Source of the DNA: Natrialbaceae archaeon AArc-T1-2
GTDB lineage: Archaea > Halobacteriota > Halobacteria > Halobacteriales > Natrialbaceae
Direction of reading: 5' to 3'
NCBI RefSeq assembly: GCF_030273315.1
Contig: NZ_CP127174.1
Location: 620,001-684,000 of the forward strand
DNA: 64,000 bases
Shown here: piece after piece, positions 46,620 through 55,808 of the stretch
Position numbering within the stretch: position 1 is the stretch's first letter
Layout of the letters: each line of letters starts with the position of its first letter
Notes under the pieces: generated by a model
The model's input: the letters and a program-made list of their open reading frames with translations, nothing else
Database searches by the model: none
What the model was told of the DNA's origin: nothing
Made by a program: the position numbers and the translations under genes

Positions 46620-47573
46620 TTACACTCGAGGTCCATCGACGGTGGGATCCGGTAGCTCGTACGTGACGTCGGTCAGTTCGCTCGAAATATTCCACAGCCG
46701 ACGGGCCGTCTCCTCGTCGTAGGACCGGTCCGAAGAGGCCTGACGTTTGGGCGTGCCGCGCATGTTCATGAGTCCGCCGGGACCGTAGTACGCTCCCCCC
46801 TCGGCCTCCGGTGCCGTTGCAGCGTACAGCGTCGGTAACGCGCCCATCGAAGCAGACTGTGCGAGTACCGTATTCATCACCCACCTCGCCGCCTTCCGAA
46901 ACCGACGTCCGCGCCGCTCGAGACCGCGAAACTGGAGTTGCGTATTCGCGTAGCCGGGGTGGACGGCGATGCTCGTTACATTCGCTCCGGCGGTGAGAAA
47001 CCGGCGCTCGAGGTCGTACGCGAAGAGCACGTTCGCGAGCTTCGACTGGGCGTAGGCGTCCCACGCGTCGTACGCTCGCTCGCCGTGGAGGTCGTCGAAG
47101 TCGATTACCCCCCGCTCGTGCATGGCACTCGAGACGGTGACCACCCGCGAGTCGCGCTCGTCGTCGGGACGGAGATTCTCGAGCAACCGGCCCGTCAGCG
47201 CGAAGTGGCCGAGGTGGTTGACGCCGAACTGCGTCTCGAAGCCGTCTTCGGTCTCCGACCGGGGGATCGCCATCGTTCCGGCGTTGTTGATCAGTACGTC
47301 GATCGTTTCGTCGCCGAGACGATCTGCGAGCGATCGGATCGACTCGAGGTCTCCCAGATCGCACCGCTCGACGCGGAGGTCGGCGTCGGGGACCCCCTCA
47401 CGAATATCCGTGACCGCTGCGTTGGCACGATCGACGCTCCGACAGGCCATGATCACCGTCGCACCGTTTCGCGCGAGCTCACGAGTGGTCTCGAGGCCGA
47501 TTCCGCTGTTCGCTCCCGTCACGAGGTGTTTGCGTCCGCGTTGGTCGGGGACGTCGTCGGCTGTCCAGCCCAT
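46620..47573 (-). CDS. Short-chain dehydrogenase/reductase (retinol dehydrogenase-like)
   Basis: 317 residues. NAD(P)-binding TGANSGIGLETTRELA at 19-34, INNAG at about 94, and catalytic Ser (VTVSSAM) and Tyr/Lys (YAQSKLANVLF). The C-terminal GPGGLMNMRGTPK and long substrate loop match the WW-oxidoreductase/retinol dehydrogenase-type SDRs, which reduce or oxidise lipophilic alcohols. The substrate is unknown. Monocistronic. Confidence 0.92.
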   Translation of the reverse strand: MGWTADDVPDQRGRKHLVTGANSGIGLETTRELARNGATVIMACRSVDRANAAVTDIREGVPDADLRVERCDLGDLESIRSLADRLGDETIDVLINNAGTMAIPRSETEDGFETQFGVNHLGHFALTGRLLENLRPDDERDSRVVTVSSAMHERGVIDFDDLHGERAYDAWDAYAQSKLANVLFAYDLERRFLTAGANVTSIAVHPGYANTQLQFRGLERRGRRFRKAARWVMNTVLAQSASMGALPTLYAATAPEAEGGAYYGPGGLMNMRGTPKRQASSDRSYDEETARRLWNISSELTDVTYELPDPTVDGPRV

Positions 47574-47714
47574 ATCCGTCCTATGAGCACTATCTCCTAA
47601 ACGCGTGTGCCGTAATACCGAGCTGGGCTACACGTAAATCCGTGCTCGATCGAAGCGGTGCGGAGACGCGAACCGGGCGCTATATCTTCGCTGGAGGTCT
47701 TTTTGACTCAACCA

Positions 47715-48575
47715 ATGGTATCCGACTGGGTTCGAGCCAATCGTATCGTTGCCTTCTTTCTTCTGACCTTCGCGGTGTCTTGGAGTTTCAACGGGATCGT
47801 GATCGTGCTCGGAATGGAGATGTCGTGGACACGGTGGATTCTGAGCGGATTTCTCAGTGCATCCGGACCGGCTATCGCCGCCGTCGTCGTCGTTTATGTA
47901 AGCGGCGATGATCTCCGCGCATGGGCCCGGGGAATCGTCGCGTGGCGCGTTCACCCGAAGTGGTACGCAGCGGCGATCGGAATCCCGGCCACCATCGCGC
48001 TCGGCTCCGGGATTGCCGGACACCTTGCGGGTGGGCCAGTTGATTTCGGTACGTTTTCACCGGCGCTGCTAACACTTGCGTTCGGAATCGTCCTGGCGAC
48101 GTTCATCGGCGGTGGTCAAGAGGAAATCGGATGGCGTGGCTTCGCACAACCGGAACTCCAGCGACGGTACGGTGCAACACTCGCCGCACTCGGAGTCGGG
48201 ATTATCTGGGGTGTATGGCACCTGCCGTTATTCTTCGATCCGCTTGCGCCACACTCCCAGTGGCCGCTCGTCTCCCAGGCAGCATACTTTTTCGGAATAA
48301 CCGGCTTTTCGGTGCTTCTCGCGTGGGTCTACAACGGATCCGGCGGTAGCATCCTGCTCGCGATGATCATGCACGGAAGCAAAAACGCCACCGGTGGGGC
48401 GCTCGTTCCGCTCGATACCGACGTCGTTATCGTCGATGGCGCGCCCGATTACGGGGCACTCGTCTCGGTCAACGTTTCTACCGCAGCGATCACGGTCGCG
48501 CTTGCGCTCCTCGTCGTCGCCGTCGTCGGGACGGACCTTCTCGCTCGCCGAAACAACTCGTCGACGGCTGTTTGA
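47715..48575 (+). CDS. CPBP family intramembrane metalloprotease (Abi/CAAX-like)
   Basis: 286 residues from the ATG at 47715. About eight membrane helices. The CPBP motifs are GGGQEEIGWRGFAQPEL (Glu-Glu-x3-Arg), IIWGVWHLPLFF (His) and MIMHGSKNATGG (His, Asn). Eukaryotic relatives cut CAAX proteins; prokaryotic ones are linked to bacteriocin immunity or general membrane proteolysis. Upstream in-frame GTG is rejected because the hydrophobic domain begins after Met 47715. Followed 100 bp later by an MFS gene. Confidence 0.9.
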   Translation: MVSDWVRANRIVAFFLLTFAVSWSFNGIVIVLGMEMSWTRWILSGFLSASGPAIAAVVVVYVSGDDLRAWARGIVAWRVHPKWYAAAIGIPATIALGSGIAGHLAGGPVDFGTFSPALLTLAFGIVLATFIGGGQEEIGWRGFAQPELQRRYGATLAALGVGIIWGVWHLPLFFDPLAPHSQWPLVSQAAYFFGITGFSVLLAWVYNGSGGSILLAMIMHGSKNATGGALVPLDTDVVIVDGAPDYGALVSVNVSTAAITVALALLVVAVVGTDLLARRNNSSTAV

Positions 48576-48677
48576 CACCGGTGTCGGACCTGTCCGTGGC
48601 GTATCCGGCCGTTCGCTCGAGGAATCGGCAACCGTGAGTCTCAAGACAGTCGTGACCCAATCACTGCCGAAACAGCG

Positions 48678-50006
48678 ATGCGAGCTATACTGCAGGAGTA
48701 CGCTGAAATAAAGAACCTGCGGAACTCGGGTCTGATCGGGTTCTCCCACGGGATAAACGAGTTTTACGGTCTCGCACTTCCGCCGGTTATCCCGTTGTTA
48801 GTTGCGGATCTCGACATCACGTACGCACAGGCCGGATTGCTTCTGACGGTCTTCTATGCGATGTACTCGATTTTCCAGCTGCCGGCGGGGCTGGTAGCCG
48901 ATTACGTCGGGAAAAAACGCCTCCTGGTGTGGGGACTCCTGGGAATGGCGGCCGGTCTCGTTCTCGCGAGTACCGCACAGAGCTATGAACTCTTGTTGGT
49001 CTCACAGGCCGTAATGGGGGTCTGTGGAAGCACGTATCATCCGACCGGGATGGCGATGATCAGCGATACCGAAACCAAAGATACCGAAGGGAAGGCGATG
49101 GGGCTGTTCGGGTTGGGCGGGATGCTCGGTATCGCGAGTGCGCCGTTGGTGATCGGCGGGATCGCAGCGGTCGTCGACTGGCGAACGGCGCTGTTGGCCG
49201 CGGCCGTACTGGGTGTCTTCGTGACAGGTCTGTTTCAACTGCTGTATCGAACGCCGACGTCCGAGCCTCCGAAGCCGAACGGCGGCTCTCTCGCCGAACC
49301 GTCGGACCGACGGGAAACGGAACGGCCGGACGGCGGCGAACCCGACGTTCGAACGGACAAAAACGTACGCCCCGGCGTGACAACGCGGGTACGGAGGGGA
49401 TTGCAGCGAGCCGTGCGGTTCGAAATCACGCCCGGTCTCGTGCTGATATCGCTCATTACGCTTCTCGTTTCGCTCCAGATACGATCGATACAGACGTTTA
49501 CGACGGGGTTTCTAACCGACGGAACCGGACAAACGGCGTCCGTGGCTAACGGTATTTTCTTCGTCATGCTCTCTGCCAGTGCCATCTCGTCGATATGGGT
49601 CGGCAGTCTGGCCGATCGATTCGACCGCGGTCGACTCGGCGCGGTCGCGGCAATAACGACGTCGCTGCTGCTTCTTTCTACCGTTCTGGTCGTCGCGCTC
49701 GACGCCGCTGCGATCGACTGGCTCGCGACCGGCGGGCTCGTCGTGGTATTCGGACTGCTCGGCTTGGCGGTGTACGGCTGTACGCCGATAAAGAACGCGC
49801 TCATTTCGGAGTACGCGACGACCGACTCAAGCGGCAGTATTTTCGGCGTCACGCAAACGGGGTCGTCGATAGGAAGCGCGGCTGGGCCTGCAATCTTCGG
49901 ATACGTTGCGACCGAATTCAGCATCGCCGTCGCGTTTCCGCTCATCGCGGTCGTCGGCGGGATCATCGCCGCCGGGTTTTACGCGCTCTCCAGTAAGAAC
50001 GAGTGA
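48678..50006 (+). CDS. MFS transporter
   Basis: 442 residues with twelve predicted helices in two sets of six, separated by a polar, Pro/Arg/Glu-rich loop (about residues 194-245). The intracellular loop 2-3 motif DYVGKKRLL and the repeated LADRFDRGRLG are MFS signatures. The start HGINEFYGLALPPVIPLL resembles fosmidomycin-resistance-like or general drug/metabolite exporters. The substrate cannot be read. Confidence 0.9.
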   Translation: MRAILQEYAEIKNLRNSGLIGFSHGINEFYGLALPPVIPLLVADLDITYAQAGLLLTVFYAMYSIFQLPAGLVADYVGKKRLLVWGLLGMAAGLVLASTAQSYELLLVSQAVMGVCGSTYHPTGMAMISDTETKDTEGKAMGLFGLGGMLGIASAPLVIGGIAAVVDWRTALLAAAVLGVFVTGLFQLLYRTPTSEPPKPNGGSLAEPSDRRETERPDGGEPDVRTDKNVRPGVTTRVRRGLQRAVRFEITPGLVLISLITLLVSLQIRSIQTFTTGFLTDGTGQTASVANGIFFVMLSASAISSIWVGSLADRFDRGRLGAVAAITTSLLLLSTVLVVALDAAAIDWLATGGLVVVFGLLGLAVYGCTPIKNALISEYATTDSSGSIFGVTQTGSSIGSAAGPAIFGYVATEFSIAVAFPLIAVVGGIIAAGFYALSSKNE

Positions 50007-50059
50007 TAACGAGTGATTTCTTCTCACCCTGCTCGCTCACGGGATTGTTCGGCACAAAC

Positions 50060-50395
50060 GTAGTCCTGAACGGGTTCGTAATGAAACACGTTTCGATGTG
50101 GTTTCGCTCGCTGTAGTCGAGCTGACCGCTCAGCTTCCGACGAGCAAGGGCAGTCAGAGCCACCAACATCGACGAGAAACGCTGTGTCGTCGAGATCGTG
50201 TTTCTCCTCAAGCCGCGAGAAGAAGGCCGCCGCGGGGTCGGTGCCGTGGCGTTGACGAGACACACAGCGTCTCGTTCGCACACCAAAACGCGAAGCGTTC
50301 TGGGGACAGCCGAAGACGTCGATCTCTAGCAGGAGATAATGGGGTCGTCGCTTGAGAGTTACGGTACTGATACGGAAAAGTATTAGACGGGCCTG
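50060..50395 (-). pseudogene. Degraded DDE transposase (IS6-like)
   Basis: Pieces of one transposase are spread over two frames: RLEEKHDLDDTAFLVD in one and ALTALARRKLSGQLDYSERNHIE in the next, with a frameshift between them near 50180. The latter contains the conserved NHIE with the catalytic Glu. The N-terminal domain and the rest of the C-terminus are missing. This decayed copy occupies most of the 577-bp gap between the MFS gene and the restriction-modification gene. Family assignment (IS6-type) is from memory of similar sequences. Confidence 0.65.
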
Positions 50396-50583
50396 GGACA
50401 TAGTACTTATAGTTACGACACTATCAAGAAATGCGACTGGTGGGCTTCAGAGGAGAAGGCTCATGAGTGGTCGTCATTCGATGACGCTTATATCAAGCTA
50501 TCCGAAGCTGTCGACCGATTAAATTCATTCGAAACTGCTAGCTTAGAGGAAGATTCAACTACGTTGGTTTACATCGACGTAGT
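50387..50583 (+). other. Gene-like fragment without start, beside the RM gene
   Basis: The frame from 50387 is open through to 50752 and reads DWWASEEKAHEWSSFDDAYI and LSEAVDRLNSFETASLEEDS, which look like protein (acidic, helical) and use A/T-ending codons. No ATG or GTG start exists within it. It probably is the tail end of a gene cut off when the transposon remnant or the island formed. Its identity is unknown. Confidence 0.35.
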
Positions 50584-53496
50584 ATGCCGGCAGAGTTCGA
50601 ATTTCAAGCACGTCTTTTTGCTGCTCTTGAGGACTACATCGAGGCACACGATACGGATTTTGAAGAGCCCCGGGGCGAGGAGCCGACAGATTCGGGTGCG
50701 GTGGATATTTACCTGCCATCGACTGTCCGCGAAGGCGTCGCCATCGAGGTAAAGAAGGCGGACGTTGACCCTCACTCCATCGACGTGATTAAACAGGGCC
50801 ACAGGTACGCAAGAGACAAAGGCATCTCCTTGTTCGTCACCGCAAATCCGAACGACGTTTTCCTGTTCCGACGCACGGAGACGGCGACGAGTATCACCGA
50901 ACTCGAGCGCCGGCACTACGACCTGCGAAAGTTGTCGTTGCCCGATTTCATCGACGAACTTCTTGCGGACGTGGTGGACATACAGCAAGGCGAGGGAGAG
51001 GTATTCGACTTCGATGATCTCATCATCAGCCGCCTGCGCAGCTTCCACACCAGTATCTACCCCATCTACGAGAACCTCATCAGCGAGACGTTCGACGAGG
51101 ACGATGAGTTCCAGTCGCTTCTCGTCGAGTGGGCGAGGGAGAACGACTACCCACACGACTACCCCGGAGTGGAGGACACCTTCCGCATCGCCGCCCAACA
51201 ATACGCCTACATCTTGATGAACCGGATCGTGTTCTACGAACTTGTCCGAGGACAAGACGTGAAAACAGAGAGTGGCCTCCCGCTCGACCCGATTTATGAC
51301 GGTGTGACGGTTGAGAAGTTAGACGAACACTTGGAGAACTGCTTTGAGTCGATAATGGAGGAGATCGACTACGAAGCGATTTTCAAGGACGACAGCGGGT
51401 TCTTCAAGGCTGTTCCAGAGGACGAACACACAAAACGACGACTGCACACCTTCACGAAGAGTATTGAGCAGGAGCCGCTTCGAGACATCAATTCCGACGT
51501 TGTCGGGCAAATCTATCAGGAACTCATTCCGACAGAGGAACGGAAGGAACTCGGCCAGTTCTATACGCCGAGAGAAATCGGCCAGATCCTCTCTCGGTGG
51601 GCCATCGACTCGACAGATGACCGGTTCCTTGACCCCTGCAGCGGTTCCGGCTCTATCACGGTTGAGGCTTACAAACAGTTCGATGAACTGAATGGATTGT
51701 CCCATCAGGAAATCATCCGCCGCATCACGGCGGTCGACATCAACAAGTTCCCGCTTCACCTGACCGCGCTGAACCTCGCCACCCGAAACATCCATCAGCC
51801 CACCAACGAATTGTTCGCGTACTACGACGACTTCTTCCACCTCGACCCGGACACGAAGCGGCACAACAGCCACCGACTCGGGGTTGGAGGCACCAGCACC
51901 GATGCGGCGGATGAGGGCGAGGCCATCGGGACGTTCGACGCCACCGCGGCCAACCCGCCGTACGTCCGGCAAGAACACTTGTATCCGAACCGTGAGATGT
52001 ACCGAAAGCACCTGAAACGATTCGGACCAAGTTCGAAAACGCCATACTACGACGGTGACAAGGAGATCGACGGTAGGAGCGACCTCTACTGTTACTTCCT
52101 AACCCACGTCACGCAGTTCCTCGAAGAGAGGGGGAAACTCGCGTGGATTGTGCCGACGAAGTGGATGGTAGCGGACTACGGCCCGTCGCTCCAGCAGTTC
52201 CTCTACGACCATTACAAGGTCGAAGCTGTTGTCGGCTTCCGCAAGCGCGTCTTCGAGGACGCGCTCGTGGACACGGTGCTGTTGATGATAGAGCGGTGTG
52301 ATGACGTCACCGAGCGGAAAAACACGGAGACGAATTTCGTTCGGATAAACGAGAAGATGGATCCGGACGACGTAATCCGTGTCATCGACCGTAGATACAA
52401 TATCTCCAAGTCTTCCTATATGAAGATTCACAGCCGGCCCAACTACCGCACCATCTCCGTCCGGCAGTCTCACCTGATGGGGAACGTCGGTGACAAGCTA
52501 CACCACTACATCAACGCGCCCGCGCTCTACACCGCCGTCCTTGAGGACACACGTACGGTGGAACTCTCCAGCGTGGCTGACATCACCCGGGGCAAGAAGA
52601 CAGGGGCCAATCCCATCTTTATCCTCGACGAGGACGACATCAAGTCACGGAATATCGAGCAACGGTTCACCGTTCCAGCCATCAAGAGCGTCAAAGAGGT
52701 TGACGGCTACGAACACACCCCCGCGGACGCCGAAAAGTGGATGCTAGATATGCACGACTACGTCGAGGGTGTGGTTTCGATGTCTGGTATTGGTGGCACC
52801 AGCGACACCGCTGACCGGGTCACGTCCTCGCTCCGCGCTGACGGGTACGATGGTGTCCTTTCCTACCTCAAATGGGCCGAGGAGCAACCATCGAGCAGTA
52901 ACTCCTCTCTCGACACCTACGACCCGTGGTTCAATATGGGCGACCTCAATCCAAAGATGGCACCCATCGTCTGTCCACAGGCGATGGATACTCACAGGTT
53001 CTTTTTCAGAACCAACAGCGATGTCGTGGCGAGCAATCGGTTCCTGCTCGTGCAGCCGAACGCCGCCGACTCTGACCTGCTGCTCGGGCTCCTGAACTCG
53101 AGTCTCACGAAAATCGTCATCGAGAGTCACGGCCGAATCACCGGCGGCGGCGCAGTAAACCTGTCCGGGAGCGACCTGCGTACGCTTCGTGTCGTCGATC
53201 CCGACCAGCTTTCGGATGAACAGGCAGACCGGGTGACAGATGCCTTCAATCGACTGGCCGCTGGCGATGCGGATGCACGGGACGATCTCGACGAGGTGAC
53301 CATCGATGTTCTCGACCTCGATGTGACCGTCGACGAACTCCAAGAGGTTGCCGAGACGTTGAAGCGTACCAGACGCGAGAAGGGGAAACAGGTCGAGACT
53401 CTTATCAAGGAGCTGGACGAGTTGGAAGGTCACATCGATATGTCGTTCGAGGACGACTCCGGCCGACAAGAGGGCCTGTCCAGTTTCAGTGACTGA
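50584..53496 (+). CDS. Type IIG restriction-modification enzyme (nuclease plus N6-adenine methyltransferase)
   Basis: 970 residues. The N-terminal PD-(D/E)xK domain has Asp41 and Glu55-Val-Lys57 (VDIYLP...AIEVKK) and Gln71. A helical connector leads to the methyltransferase: motif X KELGQFYTPREIG, motif I FLDPCSGSGS (Asp350) and the catalytic NPPY at 457-460. A target-recognition region fills about 600-880. Single-chain enzymes like this methylate one strand and cut at a distance. Base composition is lower in GC than the neighbours, which suggests acquisition. A small gene overlaps its stop (TGATG). Confidence 0.93.
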   Translation: MPAEFEFQARLFAALEDYIEAHDTDFEEPRGEEPTDSGAVDIYLPSTVREGVAIEVKKADVDPHSIDVIKQGHRYARDKGISLFVTANPNDVFLFRRTETATSITELERRHYDLRKLSLPDFIDELLADVVDIQQGEGEVFDFDDLIISRLRSFHTSIYPIYENLISETFDEDDEFQSLLVEWARENDYPHDYPGVEDTFRIAAQQYAYILMNRIVFYELVRGQDVKTESGLPLDPIYDGVTVEKLDEHLENCFESIMEEIDYEAIFKDDSGFFKAVPEDEHTKRRLHTFTKSIEQEPLRDINSDVVGQIYQELIPTEERKELGQFYTPREIGQILSRWAIDSTDDRFLDPCSGSGSITVEAYKQFDELNGLSHQEIIRRITAVDINKFPLHLTALNLATRNIHQPTNELFAYYDDFFHLDPDTKRHNSHRLGVGGTSTDAADEGEAIGTFDATAANPPYVRQEHLYPNREMYRKHLKRFGPSSKTPYYDGDKEIDGRSDLYCYFLTHVTQFLEERGKLAWIVPTKWMVADYGPSLQQFLYDHYKVEAVVGFRKRVFEDALVDTVLLMIERCDDVTERKNTETNFVRINEKMDPDDVIRVIDRRYNISKSSYMKIHSRPNYRTISVRQSHLMGNVGDKLHHYINAPALYTAVLEDTRTVELSSVADITRGKKTGANPIFILDEDDIKSRNIEQRFTVPAIKSVKEVDGYEHTPADAEKWMLDMHDYVEGVVSMSGIGGTSDTADRVTSSLRADGYDGVLSYLKWAEEQPSSSNSSLDTYDPWFNMGDLNPKMAPIVCPQAMDTHRFFFRTNSDVVASNRFLLVQPNAADSDLLLGLLNSSLTKIVIESHGRITGGGAVNLSGSDLRTLRVVDPDQLSDEQADRVTDAFNRLAAGDADARDDLDEVTIDVLDLDVTVDELQEVAETLKRTRREKGKQVETLIKELDELEGHIDMSFEDDSGRQEGLSSFSD

Positions 53497-53678
53497 TGTA
53501 CCGGTTCGGCGAGGACGACCGGATCCGGGTGGCCATCCCAGATGAATCCAACCCTGGTCACGCCCTACACGGGAGCCACGGCACGGTAATCACCGTCATT
53601 GAGGACGACGCTGGGCTGGAGACAGGGAGGCCGCAGGACTCTATTTTCTGCCCGGTTGCCCGAAGTAGAGCGTGTTGA
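53496..53678 (+). CDS. Small SH3-like partner of the Type IIG enzyme, probably truncated
   Basis: 60 residues starting in a TGATG overlap with the RM gene. The N-terminal 45 residues (MYRFGEDDRIRVAIPDES...GSHGTVITVIEDDAG) look like a small KOW/SH3-like barrel. From residue about 48 on, the sequence (DSIFCPVARSRAC) is not what I would expect of the fold, which normally continues with two more strands. The reading frame may have been cut by a rearrangement near the tRNA-Gln 3' end. Its role, perhaps stabilising the RM enzyme, is an inference from position. Confidence 0.6.
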   Translation: MYRFGEDDRIRVAIPDESNPGHALHGSHGTVITVIEDDAGLETGRPQDSIFCPVARSRAC

Positions 53679-53729
53679 CCGAGTGGAGATAACGGGAGGA
53701 GAAGACAGGGATTCGTGACAAAATGTGGA

Positions 53730-53753
53730 TAGTCCCGGGCGGATTCGAACCGC
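53730..53753 (-). repeat. Duplicated tRNA-Gln 3' end (att-like)
   Basis: 24 bp identical to 53828-53851, the last part of tRNA-Gln: discriminator, acceptor 3' strand and T-arm. The two copies lie 98 bp apart. Between them is a hairpin-rich stretch (for example GAATCCGCGAG against CTCGCGGATT). Duplications of a tRNA 3' end mark integrase attachment sites; the RM gene lies on the side expected for an inserted island. Confidence 0.65.
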
Positions 53754-53827
53754 GGTCGGAGCAAAGCTCCTCCCAGGCTCGAATCCGCGAGGACATTCGC
53801 CGCTCGCGGATTTGCTCGCGGCAGAAG

Positions 53828-53900
53828 TAGTCCCGGGCGGATTCGAACCGCCGTCAACGGCTCCAAAGGCCGTTATGATTGGCCACTACACCACGGGACT
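53828..53900 (-). tRNA. tRNA-Gln (anticodon TTG)
   Basis: 73 nt including discriminator A. Acceptor AGTCCCG pairs with CGGGACT, anticodon stem ACGGC/GCCGT with loop CTTTGGA (anticodon TTG, reads CAA), and T-arm GGCGG-TTCGAAT-CCGCC. Unspliced. Its 3' end faces the restriction-modification island. Confidence 0.95.
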
Positions 53901-54037
53901 CCAGTACGAAGGTACACGCCCGGTCCGTCAAGAACCCTTCGGGTTTCCTCGAGGAACCCCTCCCGCGGCCACCGTTTCGAGATTCGAAACCCGGACGATC
54001 GACCGCCGGTACGCCCAGAATGCGAACGCTCGAGCAC

Positions 54038-54451
54038 TCAGCCGAGTTGTTCGTCGAGGATCAGCCGCGTTTTGGTCCCGATGACCTCGTCCTGTTCACG
54101 TGCCTGCGTGATGAGGTCGTTGACGCCGCGGGTGTCCGTCGCGTCCACGACGAGGACGACGTCTTGTTCGCCCGAGACCTGCCAGACGAAGTCGACTTCC
54201 TCCCACTCGGCCATTCGTTTCGAGACCTTTTGGGTGTCGACGTCGACCGCGACGGCGATCTCGATCATCGCCTGGACGTTACCCGTCCGCGTCGAGACGG
54301 TAAAGCGTTCGATGACACCGTCTTCAGTCATGCGCTCGACGCGGTTGCGGACTGTCCCTTCGCTCGTGCCGACCTCGTCGGCGATCTCCGTGTACGGCGT
54401 ACGGGCGTCTCGTCGGAGGATGTTGAGGATTTGCCTGTCCAGCTCGTCCAT
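54038..54451 (-). CDS. Lrp/AsnC family transcriptional regulator
   Basis: 137 residues from the ATG at 54451. N-terminal HTH (LDRQILNILRRDARTPYTEIADEVGTSEGTVRNRVERM) and a RAM domain (IEIAVAVDVD, GEQDVVLVVDATDT). The upstream in-frame start at 54487 falls inside the intergenic palindrome and is rejected. Divergent from carA, with about 100 bp between starts. A perfect palindrome in that gap is a good candidate for its operator, which would couple it to arginine/pyrimidine precursor synthesis. Confidence 0.93.
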   Translation of the reverse strand: MDELDRQILNILRRDARTPYTEIADEVGTSEGTVRNRVERMTEDGVIERFTVSTRTGNVQAMIEIAVAVDVDTQKVSKRMAEWEEVDFVWQVSGEQDVVLVVDATDTRGVNDLITQAREQDEVIGTKTRLILDEQLG

Positions 54452-54487
54452 AGAGATACGATCCTTCGCGGGACGGACACTTGACAA

Positions 54488-54502
54488 TTACGAATTTCGT
54501 AA
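54488..54502. promoter_or_regulatory. Palindrome TTACGAA-T-TTCGTAA between lrp and carA
   Basis: A perfect 15-bp palindrome located 37 bp upstream of the Lrp start and 52 bp upstream of carA. Lrp proteins bind as dimers or octamers to such symmetric AT-rich sites, so autoregulation and carA control are plausible. The remaining 100-bp gap holds both promoters. Confidence 0.5.
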
Positions 54503-54553
54503 CTCAGCTTCGAAGACAACACTTATGACGGTGGGAAGGGTACGTTTCTCGTA

Positions 54554-55624
54554 ATGACAACGGCGTACGTAGCGCTGGAGGGAGGCCACGTACTCGAGGG
54601 GCGTGGTCGTGCTCCGGGCACCGCTCGTGGCGAACTGGTTTTCACGACAGCGTATACGGGTTACGAAGAGAGCCTGACCGATCCGTCCTACGAGGAACAG
54701 GTCCTGACGTTCTCGTACCCGCTGATCGGTAACTACGGCGTCCGCGAGGAACGGTTCGAGTCCGACCGGGTCCATCCGCGAGCCGTTCTCGCGCGCGAAC
54801 TGACCACAGACGTCGCCAACTGGCTCGAGAGCGAGGGCGTTCCCGCCGTCGACCACCTCGACACCCGTGACGTCGTCACCGACATCCGTGACGGCGGCGC
54901 GATGCAGTGTGGCATCGCCGTCGGCGAGGACGTTACCGAGGAGGACGCCCTTGAACAACTCGAGGCCTGCAAGGCGATGAGCGAGCACACCGACATCGGC
55001 GCACAGGTGAGCGTCGACGAACTCGAGACCTACGGCGAAGACAACGACGGCCCGACGGTCGCGCTGGTCGACTGTGGCGTCAAGGGCTCGATCGTCGACT
55101 CGCTGTGTGAGCGTGACGCCGTCGTCCACGTACTTCCCTACGACGCGACGCCGGCCGACGTCGAGGACGCCGATCCCGATGTCTTGTTCGTCTCGAACGG
55201 ACCCGGCGATCCGGCGAACTACGAGGCGGCCATCGAGCTCGTCGAGGAGTACGTCGACGACCTTCCCGTCGCCGGCATCTGTCTCGGCCAGCAGATCGTC
55301 GCCCGCGCGCTCGGTGGTACCACCGAGAAGATGGCCTTCGGTCACCGTGGCGTCAACCAGCCGGTCATGGACGTCGAGACGAACCAGGTCGTCATGACCA
55401 CCCAGAACCACGGTTACACGGTCGCAGACCCCGGCCCGCGTCTGGAGGTCACCCAGTTCAACGTCAACGACGACACCCCCGAAGGGCTCGACGGCACCGA
55501 CTGTGACGTGCTCACCCGTCAGTACCATCCCGAAGCCAACCCCGGTCCCTACGACACCCTCGGCTTCTTCGACGACGTCCTCGAGATGGCGTCTCGATCG
55601 CGAACCGTTCCCGCCGACGACTGA
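54554..55624 (+). CDS. carA: Carbamoyl-phosphate synthase small (glutaminase) subunit
   Basis: 356 residues. N-terminal CPSase small-chain domain (TGYEESLTDPSYEEQVLTF, NYG), then class I glutamine amidotransferase: catalytic Cys in AGICLGQQ, His and Glu in YHPEANPGP. It hydrolyses glutamine and passes ammonia to CarB for carbamoyl phosphate, feeding arginine and pyrimidine synthesis. carB is not in this window directly downstream. Start ATG 54554 fits the family N-terminus. Confidence 0.96.
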   Translation: MTTAYVALEGGHVLEGRGRAPGTARGELVFTTAYTGYEESLTDPSYEEQVLTFSYPLIGNYGVREERFESDRVHPRAVLARELTTDVANWLESEGVPAVDHLDTRDVVTDIRDGGAMQCGIAVGEDVTEEDALEQLEACKAMSEHTDIGAQVSVDELETYGEDNDGPTVALVDCGVKGSIVDSLCERDAVVHVLPYDATPADVEDADPDVLFVSNGPGDPANYEAAIELVEEYVDDLPVAGICLGQQIVARALGGTTEKMAFGHRGVNQPVMDVETNQVVMTTQNHGYTVADPGPRLEVTQFNVNDDTPEGLDGTDCDVLTRQYHPEANPGPYDTLGFFDDVLEMASRSRTVPADD

Positions 55625-55808
55625 TCGTTCTCGCGTCGGTAAGCTCTCTCGCGTACCGTATCAGCCGTCACCGCGACCGATCGCCTGCTCGTACCCGTCG
55701 CCAATCCCGAGACGCCCAATCGACTGCGTGACACCGCCGTGGGGCCATCGTGGCGAAGCGGCAGACGGGCGTATCGAATGCGCTGGGCCGACGCCTGCGA
55801 AACCGACT

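Noticed and set aside
55625-55808. Possible tRNA-like sequence near 55740-55780
   Set aside because: A GTGGCGAAGCGGCA segment recalls a D-arm, but no acceptor stem, anticodon loop or T-arm could be paired.
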